From Panicum virgatum (Eukaryota; Streptophyta; Magnoliopsida; Poales; Poaceae): DNA of 64,000 nt. Positions 54,603 to 64,000 of this stretch are shown here, one piece after another. The notes below the pieces were generated by a model. That model had not been told where the DNA came from. It did not search any database and worked only from the letters and a program-made list of their open reading frames with translations. A program made the translations under genes and the position numbers. Location: NCBI RefSeq assembly GCF_016808335.1, contig NC_053153.1:18053033-18117032 (forward strand). The letters are read 5' to 3'. How positions within the stretch are numbered: position 1 is the first letter of the stretch; every line of letters begins with the position of its first letter.

Positions 54603-57600
54603 ATGTATGACTTCGGGCTTGGGTACCATTGGCTGAATCCTCAGGGCACCTTTAAGGTTTTCTGCAAGGCCAACAAGGGGCTCTGCCTTGCCGTCCGAGA
54701 TGGGGCCCTTGTCCTCGCCGCCACCGACCCCACTGATGAGCACCAGCACTGGTTCAAGGATATCCGATTCAGCCTGCGCATCAAGGATACAGAGGGCAAA
54801 CCTGTGTTCTCACTCGTCAACAAGGCCACCGGCCTTGCTGTCCAGCACTCCCTCGGCTCGTACAACCGGGTACTTTCTCCCCCCACGCCCACCCCTTCCC
54901 CCCACCACACCCTTCCCCCACTCTTTATTTTTTAATTTTTATTTGAGTTCTTGGGGAATGCGGATCGGGTGATGGGTTTAAGGTGTTTAATTTCAGGTGA
55001 GGCTGGTGAAGTTCAACCCAGAAGACTTTGATGAGTCCGTGCTGTGGACGGAGAGCAGCCACTTGGGCAGGGACTTCAGCCACATCCGCATGATGCACAA
55101 CATCAACTTGGGACTCCATGCCTTGCCTGGCGACGAGGAGGGAGGTGGCCGTGTGCAGGATGGCACCACCATCGTGGTCATGGAGTGGGACGAGAGTGAC
55201 AACCAGAGCTGGAAGATCCTCTCCTGGAAGGATGAGGACAACACAATTCTAGGCGGCCTGGAGGCTGAGCCCACCTGCCGCATCTACTGCAAGGCCTACA
55301 AGGGCTTCAGTGTCACCGTTCGCAACGGCATTGTCTGTCTTGCACCTACCAATTTCAACGACAAGTTCCAGCAGTGGATTGAGGACAAGAGGCCCGGGAA
55401 CATGATGAAGGACGTGGAAGGCTACCCTGCTTTCACGGTCATCAATCGGGCCACCGGCGACGCCATCGAGGCCTCTCTAGGCAAGGGCAACCCTGTAAGC
55501 AATTGTTCACCCATGCACCCTATCAATCTACCATGCACATGATTAGGTTTAATTTGATTGATGCGAAAATCTAACTGTTTATGAAGTGCCCCTCAATCCT
55601 CCTATCCTGAAGCTCTTGCCTGCCCCCTAAGTCTCAGAGAGCTCTAAAATGCAAGTCTGAAACTGCACATTTTATGCAGCCCTTCCCCTATATCTCACTG
55701 GTGGCAAGCAGAAGGGGGTAAGTCTGCACAAATTACTTTGCAATCTTGGGCGTGTTTGGCACCTTTGATTGTTACTATGTTGTGCCTCACTTGGCAAGGT
55801 AAAGTGTTTGGTAGGGAGCCAAAAACTTGCTTTGCCTGGCAATCTGGCTCCACTTGGCAAGGATTTCCTTGACCACGCGGGCAAGGTTTGCTTGCTGTGC
55901 CTCTATGAGCCGGAAAATCAACGACCTAATGAATCAATATCCGCCTCAAAATTTACATCCTCCTAGCAGGATTGATGAACTTTGGTGCCCAATCTTGAGC
56001 CTCTATTCAAATCCATGCGAATTGAGTCAGTCGCAGCAGAGATCGGCCTCCTGCTCATCAGAATAAAGCCCACTCCAACCCATGCATTCCTCCTCTGGAA
56101 TCGAGACAGATTGGCCTTCTGCTTGTCATAATTGAGCTACCATGCTTGAATCCATGCCTTTCCCTCTGAAATTAAGGCAGCCAGAGCACTTATTGACATC
56201 CCTGTTAGCCAGATTGTGGAGCTCCTGCACGGATCGAGCTTCTCTTCCATGAATCAAGCTCCCACTGCTTGCTGTTTGGGAGAAAAAGGAAGGAACAGTT
56301 GAGTGCTACATAGAGAAGAAAGATGAATGGAGGCAAGGAAACGGACCGGCATCCAGGAACCGAACACAGCAGCATAACCTGACCTTGCTTTGCCAAGCAA
56401 GGCTAGCCTTACACAGCGAGGTGAGGCAAGGCTAGCGAAGCATCCAAACACTCCCCTATAGCCTTCGCTTCATTCTGTTGTTTTGGAGCTCCATTCTGGT
56501 GTAGTTAGGTGCTCCTCCAGTTATTTTCCATATCGTATTCGGTTCCACTTGATGCTACTCCCTATTGCTAGAATAGGATGTGTTATATTGGTTTACCCTG
56601 TTTCAATGTAGTTACAGCCAAGTGCGCGTTGCGCGTTTCCAGAATTTGTAAAAAAGAATGCATACATGTAGATAGGTAGACAATTACTTTCACACACAAT
56701 TTTTTTGTGGAAGGAATTGACCATATCCATGTGTGTGCTACATATCCGGTGCCGTCAGGTGCTCAAGTTGTTTTCCAAATCTTCTTAGCTCTCAGGAATA
56801 CCACATTTGAAATGGGGCATCAATGGTCATGTTAACCTTCACTTTGGATGCCCCATCTTGATCCAAATGGGAGGACAGCCAATTTGGTCCTAAAGTTTTA
56901 CTCAAGGATCAATTTAGTCCCTGCTCTTTTGCTCTGTCCATTCACATCATCAAAACTTTATTGGCCCAAATATTCCTTTGTGATGCCATGTAGCTTAAAA
57001 AGCATAGACACTCACTGCCATGTGAGCACAAAGGTATGCAATGTTCTTTTGCCACTTTGTAATCCAGATCCTAGATAAGAAAACGATTTTATTCCAAGTG
57101 CCGTCAGTTACCAAGTTGCTTGGGAAAAAAGGCTATGTTGTTGTTGTTGCCGTCAGTTACCAAGTTCATGCTATTGCAAATACCTTGTCATGAGAGTATA
57201 TTAATTCCTGTGACATAACGTTTGTAGATTCAATTGCATTATGTCAGAATATACACAACAGAGGTCTAATGTATGTGGATGTGCCATCATTTCTGTTCCA
57301 CGTCCTAAAAATTGCATGAATGGCCAATTCAATTCATGCATCAAATTGAGCAATCTGTTGGGCTGCTCAACTGGTTCCACCCAGAAGTATCCAGATAGAG
57401 CGGGATCTATCAACCTAAAAGCTGTAGATATCAAAACCATAATCCCACCCTCCAATAATCGCTAGCCGGTGCCCTCTTTGGCTGCTTAGCGCCTTGAGAT
57501 CAACAAGCCCCCCCCCCCCTCGATTTTTGCAGCTCCATGCATCTCCCAATTCACTAATACAAGTGAACCATGGCCTATGGGCCCCTTCTATTGTCATCTT

Positions 57601-58573
57601 CATCTCTAGCCAACCCCAACTTGCTTGGGACAAAAGGCTGTCTTCTCTGGTTGAATGTGCATAGGGCTGCAAAGGTCCATTTGTAATGTATTCATGTCCT
57701 GATGGTACCATGGATATGATTTACATTGTACCTGCAACTTTTGTAATAATCACAAATTAACATATAATTATATATGTGAGTTGATATTCTATTGCCAGCT
57801 ATAAAATTGAGTTAAAATTTGTATCATTAAACACTGTTGATTTACAACACCATGACTAGTGATCTACTATAATACAATTGTAAATGTGCTTGTAATTTTT
57901 TGTAACACCTATATTGTAAAAATGTTTTTATCGTGTCGTAAATCAATGCAACCGTGCTTAGGGGTATAGATGCGCATGGGTACCCGCAACTGTAAGTCTT
58001 CCCCGCAACTGTAAAAGACTTCCCTACAACAGTGAAAGACTCCCCGCAACCGTAAAAGACTTTTATGGTTGCGGGAAGACTTTTTACAGTTGCGGGGAAG
58101 TCTTTTATGGTTGTGGGAAGTCTTATGGTTGCGGGGAAGTTTTTTTTTTTTTTTTGGGGGGGGGGTGTGGGTGGGAAGTTTTGTTTTTTACTACAATTTC
58201 AGGCAGTCTTTTACGGTTGCGAGGGACCTTTTCGTGGTTGCGGGTACCTTGTGCGCATCTATACCCCTAGGCAAAAAATTCTGATTTATTTATTTATTTG
58301 TTTGTTTGTTTTGCACGCTTGATTGATTCAATGTACAGTTGAAGCTTAAAGCGTACAACCCCTGCTTTCTGGACGAGTTTGTATTGTGGGCGAAGGGCCG
58401 TAACATGGGGGATGGCTTTCGGTGCCTACACATGCTGTGCAATAACTCCCTCAACTTCAAAGCCATCCAGGCCGATAAGGACCATGGTGGAGTGCACAAT
58501 GACACCTACATCACGCTCTCGGGTTGGAGTACGGGAGACAACATACAGCTTCTGTGGAAGATCGTCCCATGGT
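54603..58573 (+). CDS. Two-domain EUL (R40/ricin B-fold) lectin, three coding exons
   Basis: Exons 54603-54869, 54997-55494 and 58339-58573 join in phase (CGG|GTG, CCT|TTG) to about 333 codons. Each half is a beta-trefoil Euonymus-type lectin domain. Domain 1 runs from FKVFCKANKGLCLAVRDGAL to MEWDESDNQSWKIL. Domain 2 runs from RIYCKAYKGFSVTVRNGIV to LLWKIVPW. Both contain the HWFKD/QWIED, LVNKATG/VINRATG and DESVLWTE/DEFVLWAK signatures. Plant R40 proteins bind glycans and are often stress-induced, and are nucleocytoplasmic; no signal peptide is seen here. The stop is formed by splicing T (58573) to AA (58856). Intron 2 is 2.8 kb and carries several insertions. Confidence 0.85.
54870..54996 (+). 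other. Lectin intron 1
   Basis: Donor CGG|GTACTT and acceptor TTTCAG|GTG. It is C-rich in its 5' half. Confidence 0.8.
55748..56456. mobile_element. Candidate MITE with imperfect TIR
   Basis: GGGCGTGTTTGG at the left and CCAAACACTCCCC at the right, with subterminal CTTGGCAAGG/CCAAGCAAGG blocks in inverse order. TSD was not identified. Confidence 0.4.
57099..57166 (+). mobile_element. 30-bp RTE 3'-tail insertion with 19-bp TSD
   Basis: The insert 57118-57147 (GCTTGGGAAAAAAGGCTATG plus TTG repeats) lies between two exact copies of TGCCGTCAGTTACCAAGTT (57099-57117 and 57148-57166). Confidence 0.88.
57598..57640 (+). repeat. RTE 3'-end scrap
   Basis: CATCTCTAGCC-ACCCCAACTTGCTTGGGA-AAAAGGCT matches the RTE 3' end, but the TTG tail is missing and no TSD was seen. 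Confidence 0.6.
57961..58267. mobile_element. Foldback element with TA target site and internal repeats
   Basis: TIR GGGGTATAGATGCGCA at both ends, and TA at 57959-57960 and 58268-58269. The interior is made of many copies of CCGCAACYGTAAAAGACTT in one half and their inverse in the other, plus T and G homopolymers at 58140-58166. Length is 307 bp. Confidence 0.72.
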
Positions 58574-59060
58574 GTAAGTCTACCTGTACGAAGGGCACAT
58601 TTCAGTAGCATTGCCTGAGAAGCATAAATACAATGAGCACATTTACTACTAGTTGTGATGGATTTTTTTCCTTAAAAATCTTGATTTCCACTGTTGAAAC
58701 TTTTGCGACAGTTGGACATCGCAACAACCATTAAAAGAATGTTATGAAGTGGTGGGCGTTATAAGATGATAGGCTGATATAATATTTGCAGCTTTTTAGC
58801 ATGCTTTGAGTCGAGAAAGTTTGTAGTGCCTTATAGTTGTTGCTTGTGTTTGCAGAAATTTACTGTGCCGGAGGTGTGCTTTGGTCAGTGCTGTGCCCGT
58901 ATGTGCTTAATTCAGTGCTGTCACTGACGAGAGAAGGGTCAACGAGCTGGAGTTGTCTATGGGAAGTTGGAGTTTGTTTGAACTGATGACTGATGGTCTG
59001 ATGTCGTAACTAATAACAAAACAAAATGAATGTTGGGCTTTGTTGCGCATTTTGAGTTTG
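58574..59060 (+). other. Lectin last intron and 3' UTR exon
   Basis: Donor T|GTAAGT at 58574 and acceptor TTTGCAG|AAATT ending 58855. Exon 4 (58856 on) begins AA, which completes the TAA stop. AATAA-type motifs near 59010 may direct polyadenylation. The 3' end is approximate. Confidence 0.55.
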
Positions 59061-59233
59061 TACCTTGCTTTGGATAACTCGTATGTCTATGTTCAAGCAG
59101 TTTATTTGAAACGACTTCCTATATTCAAGTCTGCGTTGAGGAAGATGAAAACCTAGTCTTTCTTACAACGGTGAATTACATGAATCTTTTAATATCGTAA
59201 GTGCATCAAGCCCTTTTGATAAGGTGTAATAAG

Positions 59234-59706
59234 TGTCGGGAAAATATATTTCGGTTTCTGGTTTGGGTCACTCTATCTCCGGTAAAAGGGTATGGCCCAC
59301 TAGGGAAGGACCCGAGTCCGAGAGTCCGAGGTGTGTCTTGAGACGTTGAGGAATCTGTGAGGAAAGACTTGGCGAGATTATAGGAAATAGAGAGTCCTAG
59401 TTGAGTTTAACTCGAGCTCTGTTGTAAATAGGCATAGTTAACTCCTCGTATCTGAGTTGAACTCTTGGTGCGGCCTGGCCTCCACGGCTATATAAGTGGA
59501 GCTAGGCCCCTCTATTCTGTAACACAAATAACTCGCAACAAGCAATACAACAAAGCAAGATGTAGGGTATTACCTCATTAACTCGAGGGCCTGAACCAGG
59601 GCAAAAAGGTGTCCACTTCGTCTCCATATCTAGGCTAAGCAACCCCTCCGAACAAAAACCCTCCTTAGGGAATCCCGTGGGGGGATAACGGATTCGTGTT
59701 CCGACA
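59234..59706 (+). repeat. 5' LTR of second Tat element
   Basis: Starts TGTCGGGAAA and ends TTCCGACA (473 bp). TATA-like box CTATATAAG at about 59488-59496. The related LTR ends at 19119. Confidence 0.82.
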
Positions 59707-59707
59707 G

Positions 59708-59726
59708 TTGGTGCCCCAAGTAGGGG
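59708..59726 (+). other. Primer binding site of second Tat element
   Basis: TTGGTGCCCCAAGTAGGGG follows the LTR after one base. The tRNA was not assigned. Confidence 0.5.
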
Positions 59727-59755
59727 ATTGCTTCGTTCGTTCTGAAAGATCTTCG

Positions 59756-61582
59756 ATGGCTCTCATCTTCAAATTCGGCAAGTTCCCGGCCGGGTTCGAG
59801 ATTCGTTTCGGATCCCTAGAATTCTCGACGAATTCCAAAGGCAAGCTTTCCTACACTGACTCTAAGTCGAAGGAATCAATTGGAGTTGACCGGGTTCAAC
59901 TCGTGGGAGTTCTTTCCCCTTCAGTCTCCGCAACCAGGCGGCGACCTACCATTTGGCGATACAACAAGTCGTGGAGCAGCCCAGCAGGAGTCAAACCCCT
60001 GTCGAGGCTAACCATCCCGATCCTGACTCGGGGGTACATCCTACCTTGGACTCCAGGTCTCCCCGACATTAGTGAGTTCCAACTCGTTACAGCCCGAGTT
60101 GTAGATCGACCCGGCCGTGGCACTACTGTCGTCCAAATCGGCAATACTATGCCACCAGGACTCTCCGCCTGGGCTTCCGTTCCAACTCGAGAGGTCTTCA
60201 TGGCCACCACTAGAGGCAGAGACGGCGCCCATGAAACCGAGGAGCAAAAGCTCCAAGAACTCCTAGCCGCCCAAGGGGCCGAGGCTCACGCATGACTCCA
60301 GCAGCTTCAACAGCAGCACGAGTTGCTCCAAAACGAGATTGTCCAGAGACAGCTCGAGTTAGGAGTCCCGGCAACTCCGGAGTTCATACTCTGGAAGGGT
60401 CGACTCCCTAATACTCCTCGCAACGCTGTGGTCACCCAGATCAGTGATACACAGATCTTTCACCCCGGCCATAATATGGTTCAGTTGAAGAACTTGATCG
60501 ATAAGATCAAAGCAAAGATATCGGAGACCCATCCCGTAGATGTCAACCCTCTAATCGACCAATGTAAGCAAGTTGCCGACATAGGTATGGCTCAACTCTA
60601 GCTTCGTCCATACTCCACCGCTCCCCAGTCGCTCGCGCAGCACCCGGCCGTCTGCATCCCCCCGTCAACCACCTGAAGGAGGGGACAACAAGCGCAAGGA
60701 AGCCTCGGGTGAGAACCAAGGCGGAGAACGAGACAATTGCCGACGTCCCCGTGGCTCGGCGAGCGTCAGCTTTTCACGCCAGCGGGATCGCCATGGTCAT
60801 CTCCTCAACCGAGAGCTTCTGCACAAGCTCGAATCCAATCGCCGAGAGGACGAGCGTCGCCATCGATAAGAGGCACGCAATCGCAAGAAGGAGGAGGACC
60901 CGTTCCGCCGTCGCTCTCCTGCCCCGTCATCTTTGTCGACGGACTCCGATCTGGACCCACGGCATCGCCACGGAAGGGCGCCGACGACAACAATCAAGGC
61001 GTTCGACCGGGATCTTCGGGATGTCGAATGGCCCAAGGGGTTCAAGCTGGCTCATATCCAACCCTACGACGACAAGTCCAATCCCGAGAGTTAGATCGAC
61101 AGGTATGCCATAAGTCCATAACGATTAGTGCCGTAGGAGGAGACGACGCTGTCATGGCGAACTACCTCCCGGCGGCCCTAGATGACAACATCAGGGCCTG
61201 GCTCACGACCCAGAAGCACAGATCGATCCACTCTTGGAGGCAACTCAAGCGCATGTTCCGTCACTTCCTTCTTCAAGGGGACATGGAAGCGTCCCAGCTC
61301 TGCCCACGCGTTGTACTAGCTTCATCAAAAAAAAGGCGAGTTGCTCAAGGACTTCATCACGCGATTCTATGAGGTGCGCACGGCTACTCCAACGGCCATG
61401 GACAAGGCCGTCTTGGTGGCGTTCCACAACTCTGTTCGCAACCCCGAGCTCCAAAAGCAATGGGCGCGCGACCCACCAACATCTATCCCTCAGATGTTCG
61501 ATGAAGCCCACAAGTTCGCCAACTTGGAGCTCATCGACTACGACCCTTACACTAATAAGGGCAAGGCCAAGGCCAAGGAGTA
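59756..61582 (+). pseudogene. Gag of second Tat element, decayed
   Basis: ATG 59756 opens MALIFKFGKFPAGFEIRFGS. The frame has an in-frame TGA at 60293-60295, continues as QLQQQHELLQNEIVQRQLEL and LELGVPATPEFILWKGRLP, and hits TAG at 60599. Later capsid blocks are in shifted frames (AQGVQAGSYPTL, MANYLPAALDDNIRAWLTTQ near 61155-61215, LKDFITRFYEVRTATPTAMD near 61342-61400, KGKAKAKE at the end). The same domain order as the copy at 3497-4288/8243-9086/18846-19070 supports the call. Confidence 0.78.
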
Positions 61583-61630
61583 GGATGATCAGCCAAAGAA
61601 GAAGCACGTGCCAACGAAGTGGTCAACGTC

Positions 61631-62650
61631 TGTGACACCCTGATTTTTGAAAACTTAATTTATTAGGGTTTTATTTGAATTTACTCGAGTTTATTTGAAT
61701 TTATTTAGATTTAGTTCCATTTATGTAAAGGAAATACTATTTTTTTAATAATAAAGAAAATTTAAAATAAATATAGGATAAGAACCATGTTTGTTGCATT
61801 GCATATTATTTTATTTTATGTGCTGTTGCATTTGTTTGATTCTTGGTTTAAATTCAAAATAAATTTGAAACTCTAATTTTGCAAATCTATTTAAAAAGGA
61901 AAAGTTTCTTCTTTTATACCAGGGCTAAGCCCATTTTCTTCTCTTTCTTTCCCGGCCCGATCTCCTCACTTTCTTGTCCTTTAGCCCGGCCTGGCCTCTT
62001 CTTCTTTCTCCCCCGCATGGGCCAACCTCGGCCCAGAGCGCGCGCTGCCGCGGCCCACCCAGCCTGCTAGCTGCCTCCCTTCTCTTTTCTCTCCCTGGCT
62101 CGTTGACGGCCCGGGCCCACCGGTCGTCCCCGACCTTAGGTCGGAGGCGACCGGGGCGCCGCCGCCGTGCGTCGTCCGGACTCCGTTGCTGTCGTATCCG
62201 GTCCGGTGTCCGCCCGCCGCCTGCGTCCGTTTCCCTCTCCCCTTCCACCTGGACAGCCCGGCCGAGCCCCTATATAACGTGGCTACCGCGCCTCGAGTTT
62301 CCCCAAATCCCAAGCCGTGTAGCTGTAGCTTTGCCAGCCGCCGCCGCCATTGGGGAGCTCCATCTCGCCGAGTCGATCTCGACGCCTGCATCCTGTTGAC
62401 GCCGAGCGACCCGCCGCCGGGATTCGCACTGCTCTGCCGCCCCGCTGTGCTGCTTCGCGTGACCCGGGGACTGTCGCTACGAGTTCCCGCCGTCGCCGTC
62501 GCCGCCGTTCGAACTGCGCCGCTGACCACCCTTCTCCGACCGTCCCTTGCACGAGGTGAGCCCTGGTTCAGTTCGCCGCATCGCCCCTTTTCTCTGCCGC
62601 TGCTCGCCGGCGAGGTCCGCCGCCGGGAGGCCGTTCCCGGCCATGCAAAG
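61631..62650 (+). mobile_element. 5' part of a TGTGACACC-type LTR, truncated
   Basis: Begins TGTGACACCCTG exactly where Tat gag stops. It shares the first 11 bases with the 3.9-kb unit's start (8242, minus) and the same layout: AT-rich U3-like start, then a GC-rich core. TATA-like CTATATAACG lies at 62271-62280. It is lost near 62650, where P450 sequence begins. The 5 bases before it are ACGTC; no right-hand TSD is present in the window. Confidence 0.55.
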
Positions 62651-62689
62651 TGAGTGGTCCGTATAGATGATCACTTTGCCGACATGGAG

Positions 62690-64000
62690 AAGCTCCGCTT
62701 GAGCTTTCTGCATCACTCGTGGGTTCCTTGTCAGCTCCGCCAACGCCCACTCTAGTGTTGTTGCTGAGGTCTCGCTCCCCGCCGCAAAGATTTCCTAGGG
62801 TCACATAGTGTTTATTATTAGTAAAAGCTTCAAATTACCCTAAGTATGGTTTTCAAGTTCAGATAACCCCCAATTAATTCTTTTGGTTCACTCTGCTCTA
62901 CAACTAAGACATTTATTAGTATATTTTCATAAGATATATATCTTTTTGTTTCACTGGCATAAGTGAAATTTTAAGTTGAAATTTTGTGAGTATTGAGCGG
63001 AAATTATAGCTTATTTTAAAAAACACATTGAGCGGAATTATGACTTATTTTAAAAATATACATTATGAAATTTTCATCATTATTTCAATCGGTCAGAACA
63101 TCTCATAATAAATTAATCATGTGATACAAATCAAGCGAAAAATAGTGATGATGTATTCATAATATTTTTCAACATAACTTATGACGTGTATTGTTGCCTA
63201 AAGAAATTTAAATTAAATCGGACAAAAACTCATTATGGATATAAAACTTAAATTGACCTTGTTATCATAGTATAAATTGAACAAAAATAGTGTATTGGGT
63301 TATATACATTTTTGGCGATACTAATAAGGGGGTAATTTATACTTTTTTCTTTTATTATCAGGTGATATTTGTTGCTGATGTCATCTGATCGCAATAATAG
63401 AGGGATTAGAATCGCGTGGTATGTACCAAGACGACGGTGGTGATGATGTCTGTGGTAAGCGGGCACTGCGCGTCGCCGTCTCTCTCCAGCCGCAGCAGCA
63501 CGGCCAGCAGGTTGTCGTCGTCCTGCTCCTCGCGTCCCTCGTCGACTGACGACTGCTCGCGGATGATCTCGCCCATGATGTCGCGCACGGTCCGGTTGCA
63601 CCGCTGGGCCTCCCGCAGCCCGCGGCTGAGCCAGCACACCAGCGGCGACGACGGGTACAGGTCGGTCAGGTTGAAGCCGGAGGTGAGCATCACGGCCGTG
63701 TGGAGTTCGCGCAGGAACTCGTCGCGCCGCGGGCACCGGCCGCCGACGGCCGACCGCACCACGATGTCGTTCATCGCGCGGCAGATCCTCTCGCCGATGT
63801 CGACCACCGCGGCGCCGCCCTGGGCGGCGGCGCAGGAGCCGGCGACGGAGCGGAGCAGGCCCGCGGCCTCCTCCTCCCGGACGCGGCGGAAGGACCGGAC
63901 GCGGCGCGGGGAGAGGAGCTCGAGCACGCAGATCCGCCGGAGCTGGCGCCACAGGTCGCCGTAGGGGGAGAAGAGGATGTCGCGGCCGCCGTCGGCGAAC
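62690..64000 (-). pseudogene. Cytochrome P450 (CYP71-clan type), partial and broken
   Basis: Exon 1 (64000 to 63427, continuing past the window) encodes the C-helix region (DILFSPYGDLWRQLRRICVL, WxxxR), then RAMNDIVVRSAVGGRCPRRD, FNLTDLYPSS and PLTTDIITTVVL. Donor TTG|GTACAT. The 632-bp AT-rich intron ends CCCTAG|GAAATC. Exon 2 (62794 down) encodes [20 protein letters not shown], the I-helix oxygen-binding motif (A/G-G-x-E-T-S), then [15 protein letters not shown], after which homology stops. The ExxR, PERF and heme-cysteine regions are absent, so the gene is non-functional unless assembled elsewhere. These are ER-anchored monooxygenases of secondary metabolism. Confidence 0.8.

Larger units (their letters stand above)
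55495..58338 (+). other. Lectin intron 2, enlarged by insertions
   Basis: Donor CCT|GTAAGC and acceptor GTACAG|TTG. It contains a candidate MITE (55748-56456), a 30-bp RTE tail, another RTE-like scrap (57598-57640) and a foldback element (57961-58267). No other gene was found. Confidence 0.75.
59234..61630 (+). mobile_element. Second Tat-type element, 5' part only
   Basis: It has LTR, primer site and decayed gag, related throughout to the element at 1-25583 but in opposite orientation. It is cut at 61631 by another LTR and never resumes in the window. Confidence 0.82.

Noticed and set aside
1..64000. CRISPR arrays, bacterial operons, phage or organelle DNA
   Set aside because: No regularly spaced repeats, ribosome-binding-site-led gene runs or organelle genes are visible; all signals are plant nuclear.

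Overview
The window is nuclear DNA of a grass (Poaceae, probably a panicoid-type genome; inferred from repeat families and gene types, not proven). It is dominated by nested retrotransposons and MITEs, with three host-type genes or gene remnants. No bacterial features, CRISPR array, rRNA or canonical tRNA gene was seen.

1-25,583 is one nest. The host is a minus-strand Ty3/gypsy element of the Tat type (gag, protease, RT, RNase H, a second archaeal-type RNase H, integrase). Its integrase runs off the left edge and its 5' LTR lies at the right. Three elements sit inside it, each bounded by a 5-bp target-site duplication (TSD) read directly from the sequence: a 3.9-kb non-coding TG...CA unit at 4309-8242 (GTCGG), a 9.75-kb Athila-like element at 9087-18840 (TTGAG), and a gag-only Copia/SIRE-like element at 19268-25249 (CCCTA).

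25,584-35,668 holds LTR-derived DNA, a PIF/Harbinger-type MITE (TTA), a second TG...CA unit related to the 3.9-kb one, GC-rich unassigned DNA, a Stowaway MITE, a 153-bp tandem duplication, a 2.26-kb Mutator-like element and a 5'-truncated RTE LINE with an 18-bp TSD.

36,300-45,875 contains a decayed hAT-type transposase split by a solo LTR, a minus-strand multi-exon gene that may encode a pseudokinase/KEN (IRE1-like) protein, a cluster of three related MITEs, and the C-terminal exons of another hAT-derived protein.

45,876-52,817 is a long, frameshifted L1-type LINE with poly-A tail and 11-bp TSD. A MITE interrupts its ORF1 without loss of frame. Then comes a two-domain EUL/R40-type lectin gene (54,603 to about 59,050) whose 2.8-kb intron 2 is full of small insertions, and whose stop codon appears to be created by splicing.

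59,234-61,630 is the 5' end of a second Tat element in plus orientation, with LTR and decayed gag, cut by the 5' end of a TGTGACACC-type LTR (61,631 to about 62,650). The window ends in a minus-strand cytochrome P450 (CYP71-clan type) fragment: exon 1 runs off the right edge, and exon 2 is broken just after the I-helix. Most retroelement ORFs carry frameshifts or nonsense codons and are annotated as pseudogenes.
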